DNA of 40,616 nucleotides from Streptococcus panodentis (GCF_017884005.1 NZ_QFAY01000025.1:1-40616); one strand, 5' to 3'. Shown: positions 9,574 to 18,030, counted from the stretch's first letter. The notes: a model not told the origin generated them from the sequence alone. A program made the numbers and translations.

Positions 9574-9603
9574 AGAATTAATTTTGGTGGATGGAGTTGA
9601 GTT

Positions 9604-9963
9604 TTGAGAAAAAGCTATCGCGTCAAGAGTGAAAAAGATTTCAATGCGATTTTTAAAAAAGGACAGAATGTTGCCAATCGGAAATTTGTCGTTTATAAGC
9701 TGGAAAAGGATCAGAAGCATTTTCGTGTCGGGCTTTCTGTCAGCAAGAAACTGGGCAATGCTGTCGTCCGCAACCGCATTAAAAGGAAAATCCGCCATGT
9801 CTTGATGCAGTATCAGAAAGGCTTGCTTACAGCAGACTTCGTCGTCATTGCCCGCAAGGGTGTAGAAGATCTGGACTACCGCCAAATAGAACGAAATTTA
9901 CTGCACGTATTGAAAATTGCAAATCTTTATCAGGAAGGACTCATGTGTGAAAAAGAAAAGTAA
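9604..9963 (+). CDS. rnpA: Ribonuclease P protein component
   Basis: A 119-residue basic protein, the protein subunit of RNase P that works with the RNA (rnpB, not in this window) to trim tRNA 5' ends. The conserved RNR-type segment reads [13 protein letters not shown], and [14 protein letters not shown] precedes it. Translation starts at TTG 9604 with GGAG 7 nt upstream; the next ATG would remove the conserved N-terminus. Its 3' end overlaps yidC by 17 nt. rpmH, which often precedes rnpA, instead lies about 3 kb downstream. Confidence 0.95.
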   Translation: MRKSYRVKSEKDFNAIFKKGQNVANRKFVVYKLEKDQKHFRVGLSVSKKLGNAVVRNRIKRKIRHVLMQYQKGLLTADFVVIARKGVEDLDYRQIERNLLHVLKIANLYQEGLMCEKEK

Positions 9964-10762
9964 ATTAGGAATCTTGCTGCTTGCTTCCCTGCTCTTTTTA
10001 ACGGCCTGCGGGACCAGTCAAGTGACCTCCAGTTCAGAAGGCTTTTGGGAGCAGCTGGTTTATTTCTTTGCAAAGACCATTCAGTTTCTCTCTTTCAACG
10101 GCAGCACGGGTATCGGGATCATCCTCTTTACCGTGATTATCCGGACGGTGCTGCTGCCGGTCTTCCAGTTTCAGACCACTTCCACGCGCAAGATGCAGGA
10201 AGTTCAGCCTCGTATCAAGCAGCTTCAGGAAAAATATCCTGGCAAAGATATGGAGAGCCGGACGGCTTTAAACGATGAGACACAGCAGCTTTACAAGGAG
10301 ATGGGCATCAATCCTTTTGCCTCCTTTATCCCCCTCTTCATTCAGATGCCGGTGCTTTTGGCTCTCTTTCAGGCCCTGACCCGGGTGGAATTTTTAAAGA
10401 CCGGCCACTTCCTCTGGCTCAATCTCGGCCAAACAGATCCGACTTTTATTCTGCCGGTTTTGGCGGCTCTCTTTACCTTTCTCAGCACTTGGCTGTCCAA
10501 TAAGGCCCTGCCTGAGAAAAACGGCAGTATGACCTTTATGCTCTATTTTATGCCGGTCATGATTTTCTTCTTTGCGGTGTATGCTGCAAGCGGTGTGGCC
10601 CTCTACTGGGCAGTTTCCAATGCCTATCAGGTGGGACAGACCCTGCTGCTGAGCAATCCGTTCAAGATGATTGCCGAGCGGGAAGCCAAGGAACGGGCAG
10701 AACGCCAGCTGGAGCAGAAAAAGAAACGTGCTCTGAAAAAGGCACAGAAAAAGAAAAAGTAA
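9947..10762 (+). CDS. yidC: Membrane protein insertase YidC1 (SpoIIIJ/OxaA)
   Basis: A 271-residue lipoprotein of the YidC/Oxa1 family that inserts and folds membrane proteins, alone or with SecYEG. The signal peptide ends in the lipobox LTAC with Cys21; about five membrane segments follow, then a basic C-terminal tail rich in Lys suited to ribosome contact. The preferred start is GTG 9947: AGGAAGG lies 8 nt upstream and it gives a clean lipoprotein signal ([18 protein letters not shown]). A start at 9917 would add residues before the signal. It overlaps rnpA and precedes jag, the standard order. Streptococci usually have a second YidC elsewhere. Confidence 0.95.
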   Translation: MKKKSKLGILLLASLLFLTACGTSQVTSSSEGFWEQLVYFFAKTIQFLSFNGSTGIGIILFTVIIRTVLLPVFQFQTTSTRKMQEVQPRIKQLQEKYPGKDMESRTALNDETQQLYKEMGINPFASFIPLFIQMPVLLALFQALTRVEFLKTGHFLWLNLGQTDPTFILPVLAALFTFLSTWLSNKALPEKNGSMTFMLYFMPVMIFFFAVYAASGVALYWAVSNAYQVGQTLLLSNPFKMIAEREAKERAERQLEQKKKRALKKAQKKKK

Positions 10763-10780
10763 GAAGGAGGACTCTTGCAG

Positions 10781-11797
10781 ATGGTTATCTTTACAGGAGC
10801 AAGTGTTGAAGAAGCAATTCAAAATGGATTAAAAACGTTGGATATTCCGCGTATGCGGGCGCATATCACGGTGATTTCCCGTGAGAAAAAAGGGTTCTTA
10901 GGACTCTTTGGCAAAAAACCGGCTCAGGTGGATGTGGAGCCCATTGCAGAGACGACCGTTGTCAAGGCCAACCAAAAGGCTGTCAAGGGAGTCCCTGAGG
11001 AGATCAATGCTCAGAACGAGCCGGTGCAGACGGTCAGCGAAGCTACGGTGGATCTGGGGCGCGTGGTAGCGGCTATCAAGAAGGTAGAGGGCGAAGGCGA
11101 AGTGATTTCCGAGGAAGTCAAGGCCAAAATCCTCAAAAATGATCAGCAGGCCAATACGATTTTGGAAGAGACGGGGACCATTGATCTCCTGAAAACCAGC
11201 CGGGCTATTGAAGAAACTGCCGAGGAGGAAAAGGCAGACAAGGTCATTGCTTTTGACCGTGCTGCCAAGAGCCGAACGGCTGCAGAATCAGGGGAATCTT
11301 CCTTTTCTGATCTGGGCATTCAGGTTGAAGAAAACTATCATATCGAAGAAGTGGTGGACAGTGTCACGGACTATGTGCAGAAGATTGTTGACGAAATGGA
11401 CGTTGAGGCCAGCATTTCCAGCAGCCATAACCGCCGGACCATCAATATGCAGATTGATACCAATGAACCAGGCCGGGTCATTGGCTATCACGGAAAAGTC
11501 CTGAAAGCTCTGCAGCTCTTGGCTCAGAACTACCTCTACAATCAATATTCCAAGAGTTTTTATATCTCTATCAATGTCAATGATTATGTAGAGCATCGGG
11601 CAGAAGTCCTGCAAAGCTATGCTCAGAAGCTGGCCCAGCGTGCTCTGGAAGAACGCCGCAGCCAGCAGACTGACCCCATGTCCAACAGCGAGCGCAAGAT
11701 TATTCACCGGATTATCTCGCGGATTGACGGTGTCACCAGCTACTCTGAAGGCGACGAGCCCAACCGCTATGTGGTTGTGGATGTTGACAGTGAATAA
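10781..11797 (+). CDS. khpB: RNA-binding protein Jag/KhpB (EloR)
   Basis: A 338-residue protein with an N-terminal Jag-N domain (about 1-50, with KKGFLGLFGKKPA), an acidic variable linker, a KH domain (GYHG at 235-238 in the GxxG position) and a C-terminal R3H domain (NSERKIIHRIIS and after). In pneumococcus this protein (KhpB/EloR/Jag) pairs with KhpA and affects cell elongation and division. The strong RBS AAGGAGG (10764-10770) lies 10 nt from ATG 10781 and 4 nt from an in-frame TTG at 10775; MVIFTG is the usual family start. Co-transcribed with yidC. Phosphorylation by StkP, known in pneumococcus, is not tested here. Confidence 0.93.
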   Translation: MVIFTGASVEEAIQNGLKTLDIPRMRAHITVISREKKGFLGLFGKKPAQVDVEPIAETTVVKANQKAVKGVPEEINAQNEPVQTVSEATVDLGRVVAAIKKVEGEGEVISEEVKAKILKNDQQANTILEETGTIDLLKTSRAIEETAEEEKADKVIAFDRAAKSRTAAESGESSFSDLGIQVEENYHIEEVVDSVTDYVQKIVDEMDVEASISSSHNRRTINMQIDTNEPGRVIGYHGKVLKALQLLAQNYLYNQYSKSFYISINVNDYVEHRAEVLQSYAQKLAQRALEERRSQQTDPMSNSERKIIHRIISRIDGVTSYSEGDEPNRYVVVDVDSE

Positions 11798-11803
11798 AGA
11801 GAA

Positions 11804-11826
11804 GGCCAGCAGAGATGCTGGTTTTT
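11804..11826 (+). terminator. Terminator after jag
   Basis: CCAGCA (11806-11811) and TGCTGG (11816-11821) with a GAGA loop, then TTTTT. Confidence 0.8.
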
Positions 11827-11846
11827 GCATATTGAAAGGAGTTCCT

Positions 11847-12479
11847 ATGTCGCTTTTTCCAGCTATTCAAGATTTTTTATCTTATCAAGGAAGTAAGTAT
11901 CGTTCACCGGATAAGGCCGGTCAACTGCGGGAGGCCATGCTAGAGCTCAAGGTCAAGGGGCAGGCGGCCCGCCGGGAGTTTGCGGACCTAGTCAAGGATT
12001 TTCAGGCTCTCTACCCTAAGCTGAGTCTGGAGCGGACCAGCAACTGGATGAATCAGGCCCAGGTCTTGCGGTCGCATTTCTGGAACTACCTGAGAGGATA
12101 CGGAGAGCTGTCCGAGCCCATGTTTGCCCTGCGTTTATATGGCAATCCAGAGGATTTCGGTGTCTCCTTGGAGGTCAGCTTTATAGAGCGCAAGAAGGAT
12201 GAGACCAGTCTGGACAAGCAGAACCAGGTCTTGGAAGTGCCTATTGAGGAGCCGGCCTATTATTTTGCCCAGATAGAGGGTGTCAGCCAGCGGTTGAAAG
12301 GAAGCGAAGAAAATCGCCAGCAGCTGCTTGGTCAGATTCAGGATGGCACCGTCCGCAAGGTCTTGGTCAAGTATGATGTGAATCTGTCTCAGGCCGTTTC
12401 CAGAGATCAGGTTTTGGCAAATCTGCAGGAAGCTATGGAAGCGCTCATCCCCTTTTATGAAGCTACTCGAACTTTGTGA
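11847..12479 (+). CDS. Conserved-looking protein of unknown function
   Basis: A 210-residue soluble protein that I do not recognise. It has no signal peptide or membrane segment. The N-terminal half is rich in basic and aromatic residues (a helical region with ELKVKGQAARREFADLVKDF), and a beta-rich part follows (FALRLYGNPEDFGVSLEVSF). The ATG at 11847 lies 6 nt after AAAGGAG; a longer open frame upstream overlaps jag in another frame and is spurious. It follows the jag terminator closely, so it may get read-through, and precedes rpmH. Codon use looks like that of its neighbours, so it is probably core rather than acquired. Confidence 0.75.
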   Translation: MSLFPAIQDFLSYQGSKYRSPDKAGQLREAMLELKVKGQAARREFADLVKDFQALYPKLSLERTSNWMNQAQVLRSHFWNYLRGYGELSEPMFALRLYGNPEDFGVSLEVSFIERKKDETSLDKQNQVLEVPIEEPAYYFAQIEGVSQRLKGSEENRQQLLGQIQDGTVRKVLVKYDVNLSQAVSRDQVLANLQEAMEALIPFYEATRTL

Positions 12480-12515
12480 TAACGTTCCCAAATAGAAACT
12501 TATTTTCAGTGGCTA

Positions 12516-12544
12516 TTGACAAAAGAGGGATAATCAGATAGAAT
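12516..12544 (+). promoter_or_regulatory. Promoter of rpmH
   Basis: TTGACA (12516-12521), 17 bp, TAGAAT (12539-12544). Confidence 0.85.
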
Positions 12545-12617
12545 AATACAGTATGTTTAGTAACTGATCACACTAGCCGGCTAAACGAATACAAGAATCT
12601 AAGAGGAGGTATTCATC

Positions 12618-12752
12618 GTGAAACGTACTTATCAACCAAGTAAAATCCGTCGTGCGCGTAAACATGGTTTCCGCCACCGTATGTCTACTAAAAACGGTCG
12701 TCGCGTATTGGCAGCCCGCCGTCGTAAAGGACGCAAAGTTTTGGCAGCCTAA
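12618..12752 (+). CDS. rpmH: 50S ribosomal protein L34
   Basis: A 44-residue, very basic protein of the large ribosomal subunit: starts [19 protein letters not shown] and ends GRKVLAA, full length for the family. Start codon is GTG 12618 with an excellent RBS (AGGAGGT, 12604-12610). It has its own consensus promoter and a 10-bp terminator stem, and is separate from the rnpA operon with which it is often clustered. Confidence 0.97.
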   Translation: MKRTYQPSKIRRARKHGFRHRMSTKNGRRVLAARRRKGRKVLAA

Positions 12753-12770
12753 TCCAAACGATTGATCAAG

Positions 12771-12804
12771 AAACCAGCGGAGACTCGAGACCGCTGGTTT
12801 TTTT
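12771..12804 (+). terminator. Terminator after rpmH
   Basis: Perfect 10-bp stem AAACCAGCGG/CCGCTGGTTT with a 10-nt loop and T run. Confidence 0.93.
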
Positions 12805-12813
12805 GTATTAACT

Positions 12814-13419
12814 TTATGGGTAAAATTCAATAGACTGGCAAAAAAGTTCCTCTTTTTGTCCAGTGTCTTTATTTATGACTTCTACATACCAGTCTCCTTT
12901 GTGGCTATATAGTTTGATAAATTGAACTTGAAGAGACTGCTGTTCATACTTAATTGGAAAAAATTCTTCCTGCCTGTGCAATAAAATATCAAGAATTATT
13001 CGCAACTGAGAGTTGTTGATTGTCTTTCTGACTTCTGGTTGAAGGATTTTCTCAATTTTTGTGATCTTGCTTAACTGCTGTTCTGAAATCGAGTTTTCAA
13101 ATTTTTCTTTTAATTTTTGCAGGTCAATATCAAAAGGACACATATTGTAGTTTTCCAGAGTTAGCATGGAAAAATACAAGGCAGAAATTTCATCTATGGA
13201 GAAAATAATAGGAGATAACAAGTCGTTGCTAAGAATTTTATAACTGCCATTCCGGCCTAAGTCAGAATAAATAGGAATTCCCAGCGTTTCAAGGCTGGCA
13301 ATATCACGAAGGGCAGTGCTTTTTGAAATATGATATCGATTCATAATATCTTTTAGATTGAATTGTCTTTTCTTATTGAGGAAAATAAGCATATCGTTAA
13401 TTCTTTGAGATTTATTCAT
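12814..13419 (-). CDS. HTH/WYL-type transcriptional regulator (short)
   Basis: A 201-residue protein with an N-terminal DeoR/HTH_11 winged helix (about residues 1-58: RINDMLIFLNKK, then the recognition region HISKSTALRDIASLETLGI) as in YafY/WYL regulators. The C-terminal part is shorter than the ~300 residues usual for WYL proteins, with only a partial WYL-like segment (GDWYVEVINKDTGQ). The start is set at 13419, where GGAG lies 6 nt upstream on the - strand; an in-frame start at 13452 would run through the operator. It is divergent from the FMN-binding gene and shares a 90-bp region with an imperfect palindrome, so it probably controls that operon and itself (inference). Confidence 0.75.
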   Translation of the reverse strand: MNKSQRINDMLIFLNKKRQFNLKDIMNRYHISKSTALRDIASLETLGIPIYSDLGRNGSYKILSNDLLSPIIFSIDEISALYFSMLTLENYNMCPFDIDLQKLKEKFENSISEQQLSKITKIEKILQPEVRKTINNSQLRIILDILLHRQEEFFPIKYEQQSLQVQFIKLYSHKGDWYVEVINKDTGQKEELFCQSIEFYP

Positions 13420-13444
13420 GAGAAACTCCATATTTTTATTAAAT

Positions 13445-13463
13445 GGTTTCAAAAAATGATACC
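13445..13463. promoter_or_regulatory. Imperfect palindrome in the divergent promoter region (candidate operator)
   Basis: GGTTTCA and TGATACC (six of seven pairs) flank AAAAA, midway between the divergent starts at 13419 and 13510; a TATACT -10 for the + genes is at 13473-13478. Candidate site for the WYL-type regulator. Confidence 0.45.
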
Positions 13464-13509
13464 TTTTTATATTATACTAGTTTTAGAGAAAATAATAAAG
13501 GAGTCAAAT

Positions 13510-13920
13510 ATGAATCAATATTTTAAGACCTTATTGGCAGAACAGACAGAAATGGCTCTAGCTACTTCTGTAAAGGATATCCCAAATGTAAGAATTGTCA
13601 ATTTTTACTATGATGAGGAGACAAAGAAATTGTTCTTTATCTCATTTAAAAATAGTCATAAAATCCAAGAGCTGGCAATCAATAATCGTATTGCTCTTAC
13701 AACAGTCCCGAAAGGTGATGGGAGGTATGTCCGGATTCAAGGAAGAGTCAAAGAAAGCCAGCTTTCTATTGAGGATATAAGAAGCGTTTTTATCCAGAAG
13801 TATCCTTATTATCAGGATATTATTGAGCAACATAGCAACTCCTTGCAACTTTTCGAAGTATCTTTTTCTGACGCCTTCTTGGTTTTAGAAAATAATCAAG
13901 TTGAGAAAATCAAACTATAA
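13510..13920 (+). CDS. Pyridoxamine 5'-phosphate oxidase-like FMN-binding protein
   Basis: A 136-residue split-barrel flavin-reductase/PNPOx-like protein. It matches the small general-stress or PNPOx-like group: early MALATS segment, PNVRIVNFYYDEETKKLFFIS, a conserved FKNSHKIQELAINNRIALTT block and YVRIQGRVKES. Real PNPOx enzymes are longer, so vitamin B6 oxidation is unlikely; the family often binds FMN or haem. ATG 13510 lies 6 nt after AAGGAG. It is divergent from the WYL-type regulator and 11 nt upstream of tag. The DNA is visibly more AT-rich than the flanking core genes, which suggests transfer. Confidence 0.75.
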   Translation: MNQYFKTLLAEQTEMALATSVKDIPNVRIVNFYYDEETKKLFFISFKNSHKIQELAINNRIALTTVPKGDGRYVRIQGRVKESQLSIEDIRSVFIQKYPYYQDIIEQHSNSLQLFEVSFSDAFLVLENNQVEKIKL

Positions 13921-13931
13921 GGAGAAAATAG

Positions 13932-14492
13932 ATGGTTCAGACAAAAAGATGCGATTGGGCTGAAAATAGTGAGCTTGAGAGAAATTATCATGATCATGAC
14001 TGGGGGCGACCTGTGCATGACGAGCATAAACTCTTTAAAATGTTGATTTTAGAAGGTCAGCAGGCGGGCTTGAGCTGGCAAACAATCTTAGCTAAAATGG
14101 AGGCAATGACGGAGGCTTATGAAAACTTCAATCCTGAAATAGTCTCCAACTATGACGAGCAAAAGATTGAAGAATTGCTTAGTGATCAAAGAGTGATACG
14201 AAATAGGCTGAAAATAAAGGCAGTTATAAAAAATGCTAAAGCCTATTTAAAATTAAAAGAAGAATATGGTAGTTTGGATTCTTATATTTGGTCTTTTGTA
14301 AAGAATGAACCGATTGTCAATTCATGGTCCAGTATTGAAGAGGTACCCGCTCGAACAGATCTATCTGATAAAATTAGCAAAGAACTCAAAAAGAAAGGTT
14401 TTTCTTTTGTTGGTTCTACGACCATATATGCCTTTATGCAGTCAATTGGCATGGTCAATGATCATTTGCTGACGTGTGATTTTAGGCTATAA
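13932..14492 (+). CDS. tag: DNA-3-methyladenine glycosylase I
   Basis: A 186-residue HhH-type glycosylase that removes 3-methyladenine from alkylated DNA, starting base-excision repair. The family pattern is clear: an early RCDWAENSELERNYHDHDWG segment with the Cys of the zinc site and conserved Tyr/His/Trp, then EGQQAGLSWQTIL, and the C-terminal QSIGMVNDHLLTC with His and Cys of the zinc site. Length is standard. It follows the FMN-binding gene with an 11-nt gap holding GGAGAAAA, and both appear to be one operon under the divergent regulator. The AT-rich base composition is shared by all three genes. Confidence 0.92.
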   Translation: MVQTKRCDWAENSELERNYHDHDWGRPVHDEHKLFKMLILEGQQAGLSWQTILAKMEAMTEAYENFNPEIVSNYDEQKIEELLSDQRVIRNRLKIKAVIKNAKAYLKLKEEYGSLDSYIWSFVKNEPIVNSWSSIEEVPARTDLSDKISKELKKKGFSFVGSTTIYAFMQSIGMVNDHLLTCDFRL

Positions 14493-14564
14493 TTATTTTT
14501 CCTTTGAATTAGAAAGGTGAGCGGTCTATTATCGAATGCCGGTAAATGATATAAAAAAGAGAAT

Positions 14565-14600
14565 AAAACCAGAAAGAAACTGATTTTCTTTCTAGTTTTT
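14565..14600. terminator. Bidirectional terminator between convergent genes
   Basis: AGAAAGAAA and TTTCTTTCT (9 bp) extended by AAAAC/GTTTT, with T runs on the + side and A runs upstream that serve the - strand. It separates tag (+) and the DUF4153-like gene (-). Confidence 0.75.
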
Positions 14601-14623
14601 AGTGTATAGTTAAGCACAGTTGC

Positions 14624-16039
14624 TTATTTTGCCACTGGTAAAAGCATTGGATAAAGATAGCAAAGCAAGGTAAAGCTTATCAGGGCGTAAAAGATACCGA
14701 TGCGAATAGCTTGGATAGGTTTGTAGAAACGAATCAGGGTCAGCAGGCACCAGACTAAGAGAACTAGGATGAACCATGCTGAAATCAAGCGCAGCGGTGT
14801 TGGTCCGTAGAGATAGATGTAGATGCCAAATAATTTCCAGCCAGCTAGCAAGGCCAGCAGACCCGTAAAGATAAAGAGAATAGTAGCTGCGAATCGCGTC
14901 CCTTTCTGGTCCCAGAGCGGTTTTTTGGCAATCAGATAGAAGACACCTAGGACCGCAAAGTTAAGGATAGAGACCCGAACCAGCTGCCAGAAGCCAGCTA
15001 CGGCAACAGTCGAAGCATTCTGCGGAGAAATAGCCTGAGCTACTGTTCCGGCGCTTAGGAGCTGGCCGAGCTCACCCAGACCCGTCAGGAAGAAGAGTGC
15101 ATAGGTCAGGCAGAGGCTGCCGATGATAATGTAGGCTGCGAAAGCAGGGGCTACCCGCAAAGGGCGGATATTTGCTTGAAATTTTTTGTAGCTAAGTTTA
15201 GTATCTTTTTTGCCTAACAGACTGCCAGCTAGGAGGCCGTACAAGTACAGACTGACAGGGACAGCCAGGCAGGCCTTGAAGAGAATCATGCTGCTATCAA
15301 GACTTGAAAAGAGGGAGTCAAGTAGATTCTCAATGAAATCAGCGGTATTGCTGAAGAAGGAGGCAAAGCTGTCTGAAACCTGACTTAGCTGGGACCAGAC
15401 AAAGTAGACCAAAATTCCTGCAACAAAGAGGCTGCTGACTATAATCGCGAGCTGTTGAGCTTTCTTTGAAGACAGACTGTCAGAACTGTCGGAAGAGTCC
15501 TGCTGCTTGCCTTCTATAAAGACTAGAATAGCAGCAATGAAATTTTTAAAGGGCAGGATGCAGAAGGCTTGAATGGTGTCAAACCAGACCAGAATCCCCA
15601 AACGTCCCTGGCTTAACCAGCCGGTACGTGACAGAATATAGAAGGCGAATGAGATGTGGATGGCCAGAAATTGAAAAAATTCTAGCTGGCGATGAAGTCC
15701 CCAGAGACTTAAAGCTAGGGCTTGAGCTAGCGTCATGATCAGAAAGCTTCTAGCCTCTAATCTGCTGTCAAGATTTTTTATCTGCAGTGATGGATAGGCC
15801 AATTTCCTGATTAAGGCTTCGCTTAATAATATAAGACCGATTGCAAAAGGGAAAAAGGATGCAGTTTGATAATTAAAAAATACAGCAGAGTAAAAGTAGG
15901 TTAAGAGATATAGGATTAGATAGCTGATTTTAAAGAATCGCAGTTGCTTGTCCTCTAGGCCTGTGAAGATGGTCTGTCGTTCTGCTTCTGCGGGCAGACA
16001 AGGCTGGACATTCATCTGTTCTGGTGCTGGATATTCCAT
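14624..16039 (-). CDS. DUF4153/DUF4173-like polytopic membrane protein
   Basis: A 471-residue membrane protein with about twelve hydrophobic segments and an acidic/serine-rich cytoplasmic loop near residue 180 (DSSDSSDSLSSKK). The late segment IYLYGPTPLRLISAWF matches the YxxYGxTxLRxxxxW pattern of DUF4153/DUF4173 proteins, which often sit beside small regulators in Firmicutes; no biochemical function is known to me. It is the last gene of a three-gene leftward operon, 2 nt after the XRE gene, so its expression should follow that of the regulator. Confidence 0.7.
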   Translation of the reverse strand: MEYPAPEQMNVQPCLPAEAERQTIFTGLEDKQLRFFKISYLILYLLTYFYSAVFFNYQTASFFPFAIGLILLSEALIRKLAYPSLQIKNLDSRLEARSFLIMTLAQALALSLWGLHRQLEFFQFLAIHISFAFYILSRTGWLSQGRLGILVWFDTIQAFCILPFKNFIAAILVFIEGKQQDSSDSSDSLSSKKAQQLAIIVSSLFVAGILVYFVWSQLSQVSDSFASFFSNTADFIENLLDSLFSSLDSSMILFKACLAVPVSLYLYGLLAGSLLGKKDTKLSYKKFQANIRPLRVAPAFAAYIIIGSLCLTYALFFLTGLGELGQLLSAGTVAQAISPQNASTVAVAGFWQLVRVSILNFAVLGVFYLIAKKPLWDQKGTRFAATILFIFTGLLALLAGWKLFGIYIYLYGPTPLRLISAWFILVLLVWCLLTLIRFYKPIQAIRIGIFYALISFTLLCYLYPMLLPVAK

Positions 16040-16041
16040 AA

Positions 16042-16257
16042 TTATTTCTCCTCCTCATCAGGGATATACTCCAAAATGTCGCCAGGCTGGCAGTCTAGTT
16101 CACGGCAGAGAGCGTTGAGTGTTGAGAAGCGGACAGCCTTGGCTCGATTATTTTTTAGGATAGATAGATTGGCTGGTGTTAGGTTAATCAACTCTGCTAA
16201 ACGGCTAGCGCTGATGCGCTTTTGCGCCATGACAAGGTCTAAATTTATCTGAATCAT
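16042..16257 (-). CDS. Small Cro/CI-type (YozG-like) HTH regulator
   Basis: A 71-residue protein that is almost entirely a helix-turn-helix domain: ISASRLAELINLTPANLSILKNNRA followed by FSTLNALCRELDCQPGDILEY, the XRE/YozG type. It sits 8 nt after the DUF2975 gene and 2 nt before the DUF4153-like gene, a frequent trio in Firmicutes. Likely DNA target: the 12-bp palindrome in the operon promoter (inference). Confidence 0.88.
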   Translation of the reverse strand: MIQINLDLVMAQKRISASRLAELINLTPANLSILKNNRAKAVRFSTLNALCRELDCQPGDILEYIPDEEEK

Positions 16258-16265
16258 AAGACCTC

Positions 16266-16742
16266 CTAAATAGTGTAGTCCACTTGATCCTGCAGCTCAA
16301 TGGCCTTGCCAAAGGCATTGCGGATGACACGAATAATCAGGGTCAAGATACTGCAAGAAACAGTGACCAAGAGCATGGGCAAATAGGCTGTCAGTCCCAT
16401 AAAGAGGGAGATAAGAGCGACAGTGCCGACTTCCCAGCCAAGATAGCGCATGTACTGAACATTTTGTGTGATAAAGACCTGATTTTTACCGATGCGGCTA
16501 AGGAGCCGATAGAGATGGACAATGCAGGCCAGCGCTAGGCAGCCTAGGACATAGCCAAACAGCAGCAAGATCCAAAAGCGTGTCTCTCCTTGAAAGAAAG
16601 GAGAGGGAAATTCAATAACTAGGTTGACGACCCAAGGTCCTAGGGCTATCAGGATAATGGAAGCAATAAATAAAAGGCTGATACTGATTTTTGTAAGAGT
16701 GATGCTCGTATCTTCAGCAGTCTTTTTCAGTTTGTCTGTCAT
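16266..16742 (-). CDS. DUF2975 membrane protein
   Basis: A 158-residue protein with four predicted membrane segments and a middle stretch QNVQYMRYLGWEVG matching the ENVxxLRxI-type block of DUF2975. Proteins of this family are commonly coupled to a YozG-type regulator, as here, and may act as its membrane partner or target; that link is inferred from gene order. The start at 16742 has GGAGGAA just upstream on the - strand. First gene of the leftward operon. Confidence 0.8.
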   Translation of the reverse strand: MTDKLKKTAEDTSITLTKISISLLFIASIILIALGPWVVNLVIEFPSPFFQGETRFWILLLFGYVLGCLALACIVHLYRLLSRIGKNQVFITQNVQYMRYLGWEVGTVALISLFMGLTAYLPMLLVTVSCSILTLIIRVIRNAFGKAIELQDQVDYTI

Positions 16743-16775
16743 AATTTCCTCCGACTAACGTTTCATTTCTTAGTA

Positions 16776-16804
16776 ACTATAACACGAATATTATCGATAA
16801 TCAA
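16776..16804 (-). promoter_or_regulatory. Promoter and palindromic operator of the DUF2975-XRE operon
   Basis: On the - strand TTGATT (16799-16804), 17 bp, TATAGT (16776-16781). The perfect 12-bp palindrome ATTATCGATAAT (16790-16801) overlaps the -35 and spacer, and another TATCGA lies nearby. Fits autorepression by the XRE protein. Confidence 0.6.
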
Positions 16805-16940
16805 TAAGAAAATATCGAAAAAAGGTAAAATCAGTCTTAAGGACTAGATGAAAGTTTCTAAAAATCTCTTATTTTATAGAGATGGATTTCTTGTCAGGAG
16901 ATGAACAGAGCAGAAGGGGATGAATATTTTGCCTGATTTT

Positions 16941-16949
16941 TGGTATAAT
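16941..16949 (+). promoter_or_regulatory. Extended -10 promoter of the ArsR-like gene
   Basis: TGGTATAAT with TATAAT at 16944-16949. The ATG at 16948 is part of this box, so it cannot be the translation start. Confidence 0.7.
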
Positions 16950-16964
16950 GAAAAACAAGAAATG

Positions 16965-16994
16965 TATACTCTTTTCGGTCAGAGACGGAGTATA
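16965..16994 (+). promoter_or_regulatory. Inverted repeat in the leader of the ArsR-like gene
   Basis: TATACTC (16965-16971) and GAGTATA (16988-16994), a perfect 7-bp pair separated by 16 nt, just upstream of the RBS. Could be an operator or an RNA hairpin near the RBS. Confidence 0.4.
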
Positions 16995-17013
16995 TGTAAG
17001 GAGGGAAGAATCT

Positions 17014-18030
17014 GTGGGCGTAAAGCTTGTTCATTATCATAGTAAGTTATATGAATTTCTCATGGTGCCTGCCATCGTTTCAAGGGATAATAAACATATG
17101 TGGAAGGATTTACGACAGAATCAAAAGGAGCTGCTTCTTGATGTACAGCCGCACTATGATAAGCTCTATCAGGATTTACTACCTTTGAAAAGCGAGCTTA
17201 TTGCGATTAGTTTGTTTGAAGGAGCTACGGTGGGACTGGCTCCGCTCCTCTACCTCTACTTGCTAGAGAAAGGAGAAGAGCCGGCCAATTTGCATGACTT
17301 GTTAGAATGTTTGAAAAAACTAGACACAGAGCAAATCATCTATTGCTTATCGCTTAAGCTTTCTGCTGGAGAAGTTGCCGAACGACATCCTGAAGAGCTG
17401 TTGGCTTTTATAGAGAATAGTGACAAGTCTCCGGAAAATAAATGGTACTGGTACCAAGCTATTCAGCATCCAGAGAAGCTTCGGGATCAATTAGTTTCCT
17501 TGCTGGAAAGAGTGTTTGAGCTTTATCAGCCTATTTATGAGCAGTTTGAGCAGGAAGTTCTAGCTTTTGAACAAGAATTTAGCCTATCTGATGTGATGGA
17601 TGATGAAGAGCAGAACGCTAAGCTTCTTGAAAAGGACACACAAGTCTTTGTTCTGTCACCCATGTTTATTGACTCTTTTCTCGAAAAGGTTCCTGATTTC
17701 ACTTCCTATTCCTTAGTCCTTTCGACGAGAAGTTCCCAGTTATCAAAGGCGGAATCGGAGCTTAACGATGAAACATTGGCTCTGAGCTTAAAAACTCTTG
17801 GTGATGAAACCCGCTATAAAGTCTTGATTGAATTGATTCAGCCGCATGCCAAGAATAAAGATATAGCTAAAAAACTGGGGCTTACAAGAGCCTCTATCTC
17901 CTTTCATACGCAGAAACTCTTAAACTCTGGCTTGCTGGAGCTTGCCGTGGGCGAAGATGCGGTTAAATACACGGTCAATAAAGAACTGATTCAAAAAATT
18001 ATAGAGAAGTTCAAACAGGACCTAACATAG
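17014..18030 (+). CDS. ArsR-like regulator with long N-terminal domain
   Basis: A 338-residue protein with a helical N-terminal domain of about 250 residues that I cannot name and a C-terminal ArsR-like winged helix (LGDETRYKVLIELI, then NKDIAKKLGLTRASISFHTQKLLNSGLLEL). This architecture occurs in Firmicutes regulators beside exporters. No metal-binding Cys cluster is visible, so the ligand is probably not a metal. Start is GTG 17014, 8 nt after AAGGAGGG; an ATG at 16948 lies inside the -10 box. It precedes an MFS transporter whose promoter is flanked by two copies of a 22-bp site, so it is the likely controller of that gene (inference). Confidence 0.78.
   Translation: MGVKLVHYHSKLYEFLMVPAIVSRDNKHMWKDLRQNQKELLLDVQPHYDKLYQDLLPLKSELIAISLFEGATVGLAPLLYLYLLEKGEEPANLHDLLECLKKLDTEQIIYCLSLKLSAGEVAERHPEELLAFIENSDKSPENKWYWYQAIQHPEKLRDQLVSLLERVFELYQPIYEQFEQEVLAFEQEFSLSDVMDDEEQNAKLLEKDTQVFVLSPMFIDSFLEKVPDFTSYSLVLSTRSSQLSKAESELNDETLALSLKTLGDETRYKVLIELIQPHAKNKDIAKKLGLTRASISFHTQKLLNSGLLELAVGEDAVKYTVNKELIQKIIEKFKQDLT

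Noticed and set aside
11619..11846. Extended N-terminus of the unknown gene before rpmH
   Set aside because: It overlaps jag in another frame and there is a good RBS before ATG 11847.
16948..17013. ATG 16948 as start of the ArsR-like gene
   Set aside because: The ATG is part of the TATAAT -10 box; GTG 17014 has a strong RBS at the right distance.
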